From positions 292,045 through 356,044 of the forward strand of contig NZ_FONM01000001.1 of NCBI RefSeq assembly GCF_900112935.1: DNA of 64,000 nt. Reading direction: 5' to 3'. Positions within the stretch are counted from its first letter, which is position 1. Each line of letters begins with the position of its first letter. Under the pieces are notes generated by a model. The model did no database searches and had not been told where the DNA came from. It worked only from the letters and a program-made list of their open reading frames with translations. The translations under genes were made by a program, and so were the position numbers. This DNA comes from Trichococcus pasteurii. Its GTDB lineage: Bacteria; Bacillota; Bacilli; Lactobacillales; Aerococcaceae. Positions 8,143-16,683 of the stretch are shown here, piece by piece.

Positions 8143-9360
8143 CTATACTTCGTGGATGAGTACTTCTTCTTGGGTTCCCAAAAGGATTGTCTTCTCGGAA
8201 GGGCGTAGGCGGCCTTTGTTTTCGTCGCGTCCCTGCAGAACGATGCGCGGGTTCGCGTCCCCGATTGTGCGGAAGGCTTCGCGCGCCAATTTTTGGGTGT
8301 CGTCGTTCAGGTAGCGGTTGAAGAGGACGCAGAGTTTGACGTCCTGTAGTTCCATCATCATATCGTAGTCGCCGGTGCTGTCCCCGAAGAGCATCAGCGG
8401 CTGTTTTTCGTTGTGCTTCGGCATCAGTTGTTCCGTGATGACGGCTGTTTTTCCGGGTCCTTTGGTGATGTTTTTGCCCGGTTGCATGCAAGGTTGGATC
8501 AGACCGTTTTCATCCTTGTTGTAATACATGCCGATGACGTGCTCATTGTCCAAACCGTAGCCGAAGTCCGGATGCGTTGCAGCGACCTGGACGACATCCG
8601 CCGGTGAAGCCGAAATGACATAGACGACGATGCCATTCGCCTTCAGCACATGGTAGAGTTCTTTCAATTCGTTCGGGAAAGCCAAACCGGTATCGTAATG
8701 GGAAACGATGACGCCGGCTTTGCTCGGCAGTTCAGCTGGACTCGTCAAGGTCACGCGCTCGAATTTGCCGTACTGCAACCAGTAGGAGATGGATTGATAA
8801 GCCAGTTGGCGCAGATCTTCGCTTGTGCGTTGCGTGAAAAGATACGTCATCCAAGGATAGCCGGCCTTTCTTTTGAAATCGCCGTTGATGACCGTGTAGA
8901 ACAGACGGATTTTTGCTGCGAATTCTTCATAATAAGAAGTTTTTTTGGCTTCTTCCAACGAGAGGGTACCGCCTTGCATAAAGCCTTCATAATGATCATA
9001 CAGCCAAGCGTAAGCCACTTTAATATCGTCTGCGATATTGCCGATTGTAGCAAGCGGATTGGTCTTATCAAGGAGCGTGTCTTCTGTTGCACCGACATTC
9101 TCGAGACCATCCGTCAAAATCGCGTGGAACTGATCAGGCGTCAAACGGTAATCAAGATGCAACAACATGTAAAGCATCAAGGTATCTTCTATATCCATGA
9201 TGGCCGAAGTATTGTCGAAATCAAATACGACGTAAGGAGGGTCAGTTGGGTCGAATGAACTGTTTTGGTTCCCATAGGCAGCGATGACAGCATTCAGCGC
9301 TTGGTGAGTATGCGGTGCCCAGTTTTTGGAAGAAAGAATTTTATTATGTTTTTCTGGCAA
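8143..9360 (-). CDS. HAD-superfamily phosphatase (phosphoserine-phosphatase-like fold)
   Basis: 405 residues, cytoplasmic. All HAD motifs are present: motif I DFDNT (47-51), motif II VISAS with its Ser in the second third, a Lys in a KGPGK stretch, and motif IV GDSTGDYDM. The large insert between motifs I and II forms an alpha-helical C1-type cap, as in phosphoserine or phosphocholine phosphatases, so a small phosphorylated metabolite is the likely substrate. The start is TTG with AAAGGGG 8 nt upstream. It is a single-gene unit; neighbours do not narrow the substrate. Confidence 0.75.
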   Translation of the reverse strand: MPEKHNKILSSKNWAPHTHQALNAVIAAYGNQNSSFDPTDPPYVVFDFDNTSAIMDIEDTLMLYMLLHLDYRLTPDQFHAILTDGLENVGATEDTLLDKTNPLATIGNIADDIKVAYAWLYDHYEGFMQGGTLSLEEAKKTSYYEEFAAKIRLFYTVINGDFKRKAGYPWMTYLFTQRTSEDLRQLAYQSISYWLQYGKFERVTLTSPAELPSKAGVIVSHYDTGLAFPNELKELYHVLKANGIVVYVISASPADVVQVAATHPDFGYGLDNEHVIGMYYNKDENGLIQPCMQPGKNITKGPGKTAVITEQLMPKHNEKQPLMLFGDSTGDYDMMMELQDVKLCVLFNRYLNDDTQKLAREAFRTIGDANPRIVLQGRDENKGRLRPSEKTILLGTQEEVLIHEV

Positions 9361-9689
9361 AGTAAGTACCCCTTTATCATGGAATTTTCATACTAAATCA
9401 TTTTAACAAAAAAGAATGGGAAGATACACTTAAATGTGCCGGTTTCGGCTGATTCGAGTAAGAACTGCAAAATGAAATGAGAATTAACAATAAATTGTTA
9501 GTCAGACAATATGTTGCGAATGGGATTGTTTTTTTAATATGCTCCATTTACGCGGATTTGACTTAATGAAAGCAATTTCCGTGGAAGGATTTCTCATAAA
9601 ACAGACATAAAATCGGCTATTTTTAAGGATTTAGTAAGTAGATCGAAAAATCGTGTGAGAAAGTCTTACATTCTCGCGGAAGAATTTAA

Positions 9690-9718
9690 TTGATTTTTAA
9701 TCATGCTTTCATTATAAT
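9690..9718 (+). promoter_or_regulatory. Promoter of the amino-acid ABC operon
   Basis: TTGATT (9690-9695), 17-bp spacer, TATAAT (9713-9718): a strong sigma-A promoter about 110 nt before the ATPase start. The rest of the 9361-9828 gap is AT-rich; I see no riboswitch or T-box in it. Confidence 0.7.
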
Positions 9719-9828
9719 TTTGCTTAACGGTATAAATATAAGAAGAGGTCCTTTCTTGACAAGGATCCAATCCATGCTCTTGAAATTAAAGCAGCGTGAT
9801 GGCGAGCATAAAAGGGGTTGAGGCAAAA

Positions 9829-10551
9829 TTGATTAAGTTAGAGCACGTAAACAAGTATTTCGGCGCCAACCATGTGTTGAAGGATATCAACCTTGAAGTT
9901 GCCGAAGGGGAAAAAGTGGTTATTATCGGGCCTTCCGGTTCAGGTAAAAGTACGACAGTCCGTTGTATGAATTTCCTCGAAGAGCCTACAGACGGAAAAG
10001 TTTTTATAGACGGCACAGAAGTCACACCTAAGAACAAGTTGGACATTGTCCGTCATTCCTCTGCAATGGTTTTTCAACAATTTAATTTGTATCCGCATAT
10101 GACCGTGTTAGGCAACCTGACAATCGGCCCTATGAAGCTGCAAGGGAAAACCAAAAAAGAAGCGGAAGAGATGGCTTACGAATATTTGGATATCGTCGGA
10201 TTGCGAGAAAAGGCGAACGTCTATCCTTCAACACTCTCAGGCGGACAACAACAAAGAGTAGCAATCGCAAGAGCACTTTGTTCACAGCGAAAGATCATTC
10301 TTTTTGATGAACCCACTTCGGCATTGGACCCTGAAACGGTTCAGGAAGTATTGGATGTCATGATCAAACTTTCCAGCATGAACATCACGATGGTTGTGGT
10401 GACGCACGAAATGGGTTTTGCGAGACAAGTTGCCGATCGGGTAATCTTCATGGCTGACGGCATGATTGTTGAAGAAGGCACTCCGGAGCACTTTTTCGAC
10501 AATCCGACAAACGAGCGGACGAAAGCCTTCTTGGGTAAAATTTTAAGATAA
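9829..10551 (+). CDS. Polar amino-acid ABC transporter ATPase
   Basis: 240 residues from the TTG at 9829, which has GAGG 5 nt upstream and gives the usual family N-terminus ([11 protein letters not shown]). A longer frame from 9796 is possible but less likely. Walker [10 protein letters not shown], signature LSGGQQQR, Walker [12 protein letters not shown] and the H-loop VTHEM are all intact. This is the GlnQ/GltL class that energises uptake of glutamine, glutamate or aspartate. It is the first gene of a four-gene operon ordered ATPase, binding protein, permease, permease, the same order as gluABCD of actinobacteria. Confidence 0.88.
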   Translation: MIKLEHVNKYFGANHVLKDINLEVAEGEKVVIIGPSGSGKSTTVRCMNFLEEPTDGKVFIDGTEVTPKNKLDIVRHSSAMVFQQFNLYPHMTVLGNLTIGPMKLQGKTKKEAEEMAYEYLDIVGLREKANVYPSTLSGGQQQRVAIARALCSQRKIILFDEPTSALDPETVQEVLDVMIKLSSMNITMVVVTHEMGFARQVADRVIFMADGMIVEEGTPEHFFDNPTNERTKAFLGKILR

Positions 10552-10591
10552 CCGATCTTTTCGGAATACAACATTATAGGAGGAATTGGGT

Positions 10592-11425
10592 ATGAAAAAG
10601 AAAAATCTATGGGTTTCGTTATGTTTATCGGCTGCATTGTTCTTGGGTGCTTGCGGTAGTGATGCTACGGATACAGCAGATTCTGCGGCTGGTTCCGCAA
10701 CAGATGCTTCCGGTCAAGTGACCGCAGAAACAATCAAAGAAGCAGGCGTATTGAAAGTCGGCGTTAAAGAAGATGTGCCGAATTTTGGATTAAGAAACAC
10801 TGAAACAAACGAAATCGAAGGTTTTGAAATCGACATCGCAAAAAAAATCGCTGAAGAAATCTTAGGCGATGCTGAAGCGATTGAATTGGTTCCGGTAACT
10901 GCAAAAACGCGTGGTCCATTATTGGATAACGGCGAAGTGGATATGGTCATCGCAACATTCACAGTTACAGAAGAACGTAAAGAAACCTATAACTTCTCTG
11001 ATGCTTATTATGTGGATGCAGTCGGCCTGTTGGTTAAGAAAGACAAAGGATACACTGGTCTGGCTGACATGGACGGTGCTACAATCGGGGTTGCCCAAAG
11101 TTCAACAACTGCTGATGCAATCAACGCTGAAGCTGAGCAATACGGCATTTCCTTGAGCTACTCAGAATATGCTACTTATCCAGAAATCAAAGCTGCTTTG
11201 GATTCCGGCCGTGTGGATGCATTCAGCGTGGACAGATCCATCTTGGCTGGCTACTTGGATGATTCAACTCAAATCCTGAAAGACCGCTTCGCTACACAAG
11301 ATTACGGTGTTGCGATCAAGAAATCAAACACAGAATTGGCAACGACTGTTAATGACTTAATCACTGCATGGGGAGAAGACGGCACCCTTGATGCAATGAT
11401 TACTGAGTGGGGATTGGGCGAGTAA
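10592..11425 (+). CDS. Amino-acid ABC transporter substrate-binding lipoprotein
   Basis: 277 residues. A lipoprotein signal peptide ends in the lipobox LGAC. The mature part is a type 3 solute-binding protein (ETIKEAGVLKVGVKED at its start, FEIDIAKKIAEE, MVIATFTVTEER). Lack of the YPPYEW aromatic pocket seen in the arginine-type proteins at 52-53 kb, together with the gene order, favours an acidic amino acid or glutamine as ligand; this is inference. The ATG at 10592 has AGGAGG 8 nt upstream. Its stop overlaps the next start by one base. Confidence 0.85.
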   Translation: MKKKNLWVSLCLSAALFLGACGSDATDTADSAAGSATDASGQVTAETIKEAGVLKVGVKEDVPNFGLRNTETNEIEGFEIDIAKKIAEEILGDAEAIELVPVTAKTRGPLLDNGEVDMVIATFTVTEERKETYNFSDAYYVDAVGLLVKKDKGYTGLADMDGATIGVAQSSTTADAINAEAEQYGISLSYSEYATYPEIKAALDSGRVDAFSVDRSILAGYLDDSTQILKDRFATQDYGVAIKKSNTELATTVNDLITAWGEDGTLDAMITEWGLGE

Positions 11426-12147
11426 TGAGAAGTACCAATCCATTCGCTCTCTGGCGTTGGGAAAGCCTTCTTGAAAACAGCAGCGACATTGGAGCCGGAT
11501 TTATTCGGACACTCCAAGTCGCTGTGTTGGCGTTGTTGCTGGCTTTGGTCATCGGGGTTGTCGTGGGGACCATGTCCACGGCAAAAGGCCGATTGCCTCG
11601 TGCTGTTGCCAGAATATACGTGGAAATGTTTCAGAATATCCCGTTGGTTATCCAAATCTTCTTCATGTACAACGGGCTTGCCATGGCAGGCTTGGTGTTG
11701 AGTGAATTTACGATCGGGGTAGTCGGTGTAGGGATGTATCACGGTGCCTACATCGCTGAAGTCGTTCGTGCAGGTATCCTCGCTGTTCCGAAAGGCCAAG
11801 AAGAGGCAGCTTACTCAGAGGGCTTCAACTACGTTCAAACAATGCGTTACATCATCTTGCCGCAGATGGTCAAAATTATTTTGCCGCCTTTGACCAATCA
11901 AGCTGTCAACTTGATCAAAAATACTTCCGTGTTGGCGATCATCGCTGGAGCGGACCTGATGTATGTAGCCGATTCTTATGCTTCATACAGTCTGAACTAC
12001 GGACCTGCTTACGCAGTTGCCGGATTGCTTTATTTCCTGCTTTGCTTCCCGCTTGCAACATTTGCGCGGAAATACGAGCAAAAACTGAAAGACAATGATA
12101 CGGTTGTCGTCAACGTTGGCGTGGATATTCCGGAGGTGATGGAATGA
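11425..12147 (+). CDS. Amino-acid ABC transporter permease (first)
   Basis: 240 residues, a HisM/GluC-type integral membrane subunit with about five spans. The EAA loop is visible (VVRAGILAVPKGQEEAA...G), where the ATPase docks. The start at 11425 shares one base with the binding-protein stop (TAATG), indicating re-initiation. It pairs with the next permease to form the channel of the operon's transporter. Confidence 0.85.
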   Translation: MRSTNPFALWRWESLLENSSDIGAGFIRTLQVAVLALLLALVIGVVVGTMSTAKGRLPRAVARIYVEMFQNIPLVIQIFFMYNGLAMAGLVLSEFTIGVVGVGMYHGAYIAEVVRAGILAVPKGQEEAAYSEGFNYVQTMRYIILPQMVKIILPPLTNQAVNLIKNTSVLAIIAGADLMYVADSYASYSLNYGPAYAVAGLLYFLLCFPLATFARKYEQKLKDNDTVVVNVGVDIPEVME

Positions 12148-12803
12148 TGGAATCGATCAGAACAGTCTTCACACCATCGAATGTGTCGTTCATGATGGAA
12201 GGATTGAAACTGGCATTGCTGATTTCTATCGGTGTCGTCATCCTTTCGATCATCTTCGGTACGGTATTGGGCCTGTTGCGTAATTATGAGAAAAAAGTAT
12301 TCGGAAAACTGGCTGGTGCCTACATCGAGCTTTTCCGGAATACACCGTTACTTTTATGGATGCTCTCGTGTTCTTTCTTGATACCGGGCAGCACGATCAC
12401 CTTGAAAGGGTCTTTCGCCCTGTTCCTGTACACATCGGCTGTTGTAGCCGAAATCGTGCGCGGCGGATTGAATTCGATACCGAAAGGGCAATTTGAAGCT
12501 GCCCATTCCCAAGGTTTTTCTTTCATGCAGACTTTGTGGTATATCGTTCTGCCGCAAGCATTCAAGAAAATCATCCCTTCGCTGTTGTCGCAAGTGATCA
12601 CCACCATCAAGGATACATCTTTCTTGGCGGGTCTGGGAATCATGGAATTCACAAGAAGTGGACAAGTTATTCTTGGTAAAGTGACGAAAACATCAGAAGT
12701 GTTCATGATTTATGCCTTCCTGGCCTTGGTATACTTCATCATCTGCTTTACGCTTTCGGCCATCGTCAGAAGCTGGCACAAGCGCAATGCAGAACATGCT
12801 TAA
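12144..12803 (+). CDS. Amino-acid ABC transporter permease (second)
   Basis: 219 residues, the partner permease of the same transporter. The EAA loop IVRGGLNSIPKGQFEAAHSQG is present, and there are about five hydrophobic spans. It overlaps the previous gene by 4 nt (ATGA) and has GAGGTG just upstream. It is the last gene of the operon, followed directly by a strong bidirectional terminator. Confidence 0.85.
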   Translation: MMESIRTVFTPSNVSFMMEGLKLALLISIGVVILSIIFGTVLGLLRNYEKKVFGKLAGAYIELFRNTPLLLWMLSCSFLIPGSTITLKGSFALFLYTSAVVAEIVRGGLNSIPKGQFEAAHSQGFSFMQTLWYIVLPQAFKKIIPSLLSQVITTIKDTSFLAGLGIMEFTRSGQVILGKVTKTSEVFMIYAFLALVYFIICFTLSAIVRSWHKRNAEHA

Positions 12804-12815
12804 CAATATAATATG

Positions 12816-12863
12816 AAAAGCCCCCGATTACAGCGTTATAACGCTGCAGTCGGGGGCTTTTTT
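12816..12863. terminator. Strong bidirectional terminator
   Basis: Long stem AAAAGCCCCCGA / TCGGGGGCTTTT, with an inner stem CAGCGTTATAACGCTG. T or A runs on both sides serve the converging amino-acid operon and the aldolase gene. Confidence 0.9.
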
Positions 12864-12871
12864 CGTGACCA

Positions 12872-13759
12872 TCAAACGATGGAGGCGTCATAGATGGATT
12901 GGATCGATTCAGCCAATTTAGTCTTAAATTCATCATCCGTCAGGCCGGCAGTCAAGCCTTCGGACAACGCCCGCGAGAAGCTCGCGATTAATCCTGGATT
13001 GTGGGTCAATTTTTCGTTGGCTTCTTCCCGCGAATAACCGCCGGATAATGCCACGACCCGCACTACTTGCGGATGGGCAATCAGTTCCTTGTAGAAATCA
13101 TCTACGCTCGGAATCGAAAGCTTCAGCATCACAAACTGATCCGGATTCAGCGCATCAAGCGCCAACAACAATTCTTCCTTGAGGATCGCTTCCGATTCAG
13201 CTTTGTCCGCGCTGTGGATGTCGACTTCCGGCTCGATGATCGGGATCAGACCGGCCGCAATGATTTGCTTGCCGACTTCAAACTGCTGGGCGACGACTTT
13301 TTTGATACCTTCACGATTGGCTGATTTGATCACGGAACGCATCTTGGTACCGAAGATATGGCGCTCGTTTGCGCGCGCGAGCAGGGCATCCAAATCCGGA
13401 TTCGGTTTCATCAACTGGACGCCATCAGCTTCAGCATCAAGCCCTTTATCGACTTTCAGGAAGGGCACGATGCGTTTCTTTTCCCAGAGGTAGTCGGCCG
13501 TATAGAGGCCATCGACTTTGCGGTCCATCGTTTGTTCGAACAGGATAGCCCCCAAGATGTGTTCCGAACTGAAAACAGGCGAGGTGACGATGCGGGAGCG
13601 CATCTCATGGACGAGCGTGAACATCTCTTCTTCACCGTTGTAGCTATCTTCCGAAATACCGTACAATGCCAGTGCTTTGGGCGTGCTGCCGCCACTTTGA
13701 TCCAACGCTGCAATGAAACCTTTGCGATTTTTCATGATATCGAATTGCTCTTTGTCCAT
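12872..13759 (-). CDS. fda: Class I fructose-1,6-bisphosphate aldolase
   Basis: 295 residues. It catalyses reversible cleavage of fructose-1,6-bisphosphate to dihydroxyacetone phosphate and glyceraldehyde-3-phosphate in glycolysis. The protein is of the metal-independent bacterial class I type found in staphylococci and lactic bacteria: [14 protein letters not shown] near the N-terminus, [12 protein letters not shown] in the middle, VMLKLSIPS with the Schiff-base Lys region, and [13 protein letters not shown] as the phosphate-binding loop. It is monocistronic and transcribed away from the Wadjet operon. Confidence 0.92.
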   Translation of the reverse strand: MDKEQFDIMKNRKGFIAALDQSGGSTPKALALYGISEDSYNGEEEMFTLVHEMRSRIVTSPVFSSEHILGAILFEQTMDRKVDGLYTADYLWEKKRIVPFLKVDKGLDAEADGVQLMKPNPDLDALLARANERHIFGTKMRSVIKSANREGIKKVVAQQFEVGKQIIAAGLIPIIEPEVDIHSADKAESEAILKEELLLALDALNPDQFVMLKLSIPSVDDFYKELIAHPQVVRVVALSGGYSREEANEKLTHNPGLIASFSRALSEGLTAGLTDDEFKTKLAESIQSIYDASIV

Positions 13760-13943
13760 GATACAAACCCCTTCGATTTTCAGATTTTCGAAATCCGGAT
13801 TCGGTCTTGCTTTTTCGTGGAATGAGGATCTCTAAAGTCAGTATAGCACTAGTTAATTCTGCAGGAAAAGAATTGGAACTGTTGTGATAAAATGGATGTA
13901 TCGTTATATTTTGATGTGGGAACAACGAACTACGGATATTAAT

Positions 13944-15497
13944 ATGGGAAGCTTTTTACATACAATTCATGATCAAGGAGTGAGTATTCTGGCCGACGCA
14001 ATCGAGTACAGTAAAATAAATGAAGCAAGCTATCTGTCAGCGGACAATTTCCAGCGCTACCGTACCATCATGCACTTTTTCTATCAGCAGCATCGGAAGA
14101 TGAACGATTTGCTGTACCGGGGAGATGTGCTGGAGTACATGCAGAGTCTGGATGGATTTGCGGGCTATTCCGAAAAAGAATTGGATCAGGATCTGACCAG
14201 CCTGGTGGGATGGGAAAACCTGGAGACGCGTCAGGAAATGAGCGAACCCAAGAGCATAGCGGAATACAAAAATAAACATTTCCGCTACCAGATTTCCGAA
14301 ACCAGCATCGCGATCGAAGAGATGCTGGAGAAATTGAGCGGCAAGACCGGCCACAGCAGAGGGGCCTTGGATAAGAATACTTTTGAAAGGTTTCTGTCAG
14401 CCATAAGGGAGTTGGATCAACAATCCGACGAGAAGGAACTGTTCAACATTTGGCAGGACACCGTCACGCATTTTACGAGCATCAAAACCAATACATCCGA
14501 CTACATCGGCTATCTGAACAGCGAACGGACGGAAAGCCAGATGCAGACGGAGGCGTTCCTGGTATTCAAAGACCAGTTCGTTTTTTATCTGCGGGACTTC
14601 ATTGTTACGATGCAGAACACTTCCTATCAGATCCAGCACGCTTTGCAGGGAGTATCCAAGGAAAAACTATTGCTCGTCGCCAGATGCGTCATCAACCATG
14701 AAAAAGAGATTCCCCGCTTTGATGAAACGGTTCTGGATGAGGTGAAACTGACGGCTGAGCTTTTTGGGATTTGGGACACGATGCTTGCTTGGTTCATCGA
14801 TGGGCAAGGGAAGTCCAGTGAGTACAGTTCCTTGATGAAACAGACCAATCAGGCCATCAGCAAAATCACCCGGATGATCCAACGTTTCAGCGACCGCATG
14901 CAACAGCATCAGAGCCGGAAAAAGGACTATATCCACTTGGCTGAGTGGTTCCTGCACTGTCGGTCCGTTGAGGAAGCGCATCAGCTTTCCTCGCAGGTAT
15001 TCGGCGCCTTTCACACGCAGCACTATTATGTGAAGCCTTCCGAAACCAGCATCAAATTTGCGGACATCTGGGATATTCCGGCGACCGTCCATGAGACGAT
15101 TCCGCATATCAGAGCGTATCGGGAACGGACAAGCGCGACGGCCTTCTCGCGAAATACCCAGGCGAAGAAAGAAGCCGTAGTGGCCCATCTGCAGCAACGG
15201 CAAGAACTCGAAAAATCCCTGCAGCACTATATCCAGAACGGAAAGATCGATTTGATTGAACATCCCTTTATGGATGCATCAATCCGGAAATTATTGTTGA
15301 AATGGCTGAGCCTGTCTTTCCAGAATGAAGAGAGAACCATCGCAACCGAATTTGGCCAAGTTTTCGCGATCAAGGTTGATAGGAGCGTAAAAGTCATGTT
15401 GGAATCCGAAGATGGCTTTTTGGAGATGCCGAATGTCGTCTATATGCTGATTGACAAGGAAAATACAGGAGGTGACAGGAATGCCGGCAAGCAGTGA
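13944..15497 (+). CDS. jetA: Wadjet protein JetA (DUF2397, kleisin-like)
   Basis: 517 residues from the ATG at 13944. The product matches the DUF2397/TIGR02677 family (EYSKINEASYLSADNFQRYR near the start, FFYQQHRKMN). In Wadjet it is the kleisin-like subunit that closes the SMC ring of the plasmid-recognising complex. The start is uncertain. The best Shine-Dalgarno, AAGGAG at 13975-13980, precedes an in-frame ATT (13986) and CTG (13989), not an ATG, while ATG 13944 lacks a good site. The gene overlaps jetB by 17 nt and heads a four-gene operon. Base composition matches the surrounding chromosome. Confidence 0.85.
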   Translation: MGSFLHTIHDQGVSILADAIEYSKINEASYLSADNFQRYRTIMHFFYQQHRKMNDLLYRGDVLEYMQSLDGFAGYSEKELDQDLTSLVGWENLETRQEMSEPKSIAEYKNKHFRYQISETSIAIEEMLEKLSGKTGHSRGALDKNTFERFLSAIRELDQQSDEKELFNIWQDTVTHFTSIKTNTSDYIGYLNSERTESQMQTEAFLVFKDQFVFYLRDFIVTMQNTSYQIQHALQGVSKEKLLLVARCVINHEKEIPRFDETVLDEVKLTAELFGIWDTMLAWFIDGQGKSSEYSSLMKQTNQAISKITRMIQRFSDRMQQHQSRKKDYIHLAEWFLHCRSVEEAHQLSSQVFGAFHTQHYYVKPSETSIKFADIWDIPATVHETIPHIRAYRERTSATAFSRNTQAKKEAVVAHLQQRQELEKSLQHYIQNGKIDLIEHPFMDASIRKLLLKWLSLSFQNEERTIATEFGQVFAIKVDRSVKVMLESEDGFLEMPNVVYMLIDKENTGGDRNAGKQ

Positions 15498-16683
15498 GGA
15501 TATCCGCGAAGGACTCAGCATCCTCTTTGAAAATTTTTGGATCATACGGGAAACCGATAAGGACGTCTACCATCAGCTTTTGCGCATCGAAAACGACCTG
15601 AAGCGCGTCACCCAGAGAATATTCGGGCTGCGCTTGATTGTGCATGCTAAATTCATCAAGTTGGAAAAAATCCCATTTGAATCCCAGGATTGGATGGGCA
15701 TCACGACTTTCAACGAGCCGATGGATTATGCCCTGTTTGCCTGCGCGATGGCCTATACGGAGGATAAAAGCGAAGGCGAAGCGTTTCTGATCAATGAACT
15801 CGTTGATGAACTGGACCTGTTTTATCCTGAACGGGACCTCCTGGACTGGACCAATTTCAACCACCGAAAAAGCCTAGTGCGCGTTCTGAACGTGATGACT
15901 GACATGCAATTGATCGATACGATCGAGGGGAAGACCGATGATTTCGCGACCTCCGAGTCCAATGAAGTACTCTACAAAGTCAGCCCCTACAGCAAATATT
16001 TCATGCGTTCCTATCCAGAAGACATCACCCAATTCCAGGATTGGCGGGAATTGATGCAGATGGAACGGGAGCGGGCCGAAGAAGAGACGAGCACGGTCGC
16101 TTTCAGACGGCTGATGATGGAACCGGCGATCCTGCGCACCGAAGAGAACGACAGATTGTTTTATTATCTGCGCAATCAGCAACAGTACATCAGTGCTTTT
16201 TTTGAAAAAAATACGCCATACACCTTCGAGTTGACGAAGGATGTGGCGATGTTGACGCTGGAGGAGCGCCTGAAGCAGCAGACTTATTTCCCAATGCTGA
16301 AATCTGCCGACGAGAGCCTGCTGCAGCTGGCGGAGATGGTCCGCACTTCGGATTATGCAGCGGACGCATATGGGTGCATCCATTTATCGAAAAATCAATG
16401 GCTGGCTCTGATCGGCCAGCATGCCACCCAGAACAGGAAGGGCTGGTCGAAGGAATACCGCGAGAGCGTTGATAAAAAATTGGCCAGATTGATACTGGAG
16501 AATGGCATCAAGTGGCGTTTCTTTGCAGAAGATGGAGACGGAAACGTCACGATCCTCCCGACATTTGCGCGCAATACAGGCAAGTACCCGCAGGATTTTC
16601 TTCAGAAATTGTTGGAGGAAGATGATATGCCTGAGGAAGAATTTGATGGAGATGAGGGAGACAGCAGTGAACAAAACGAATAA
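15481..16683 (+). CDS. jetB: Wadjet protein JetB (DUF2398, MukE/KITE-like)
   Basis: 400 residues. The product belongs to the DUF2398/TIGR02678 family (EGLSILFENFWIIRETDKD, NFNHRKSLVRVLNVMTD), predicted winged-helix subunit that binds the kleisin in the Wadjet SMC complex. The start at 15481 has AGGAGGTG 7 nt upstream. It overlaps jetA by 17 nt and jetC by 17 nt. The C-terminus is strongly acidic (EEDDMPEEEFDGDEGD), which may be a disordered contact tail. Confidence 0.85.
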   Translation: MPASSEDIREGLSILFENFWIIRETDKDVYHQLLRIENDLKRVTQRIFGLRLIVHAKFIKLEKIPFESQDWMGITTFNEPMDYALFACAMAYTEDKSEGEAFLINELVDELDLFYPERDLLDWTNFNHRKSLVRVLNVMTDMQLIDTIEGKTDDFATSESNEVLYKVSPYSKYFMRSYPEDITQFQDWRELMQMERERAEEETSTVAFRRLMMEPAILRTEENDRLFYYLRNQQQYISAFFEKNTPYTFELTKDVAMLTLEERLKQQTYFPMLKSADESLLQLAEMVRTSDYAADAYGCIHLSKNQWLALIGQHATQNRKGWSKEYRESVDKKLARLILENGIKWRFFAEDGDGNVTILPTFARNTGKYPQDFLQKLLEEDDMPEEEFDGDEGDSSEQNE

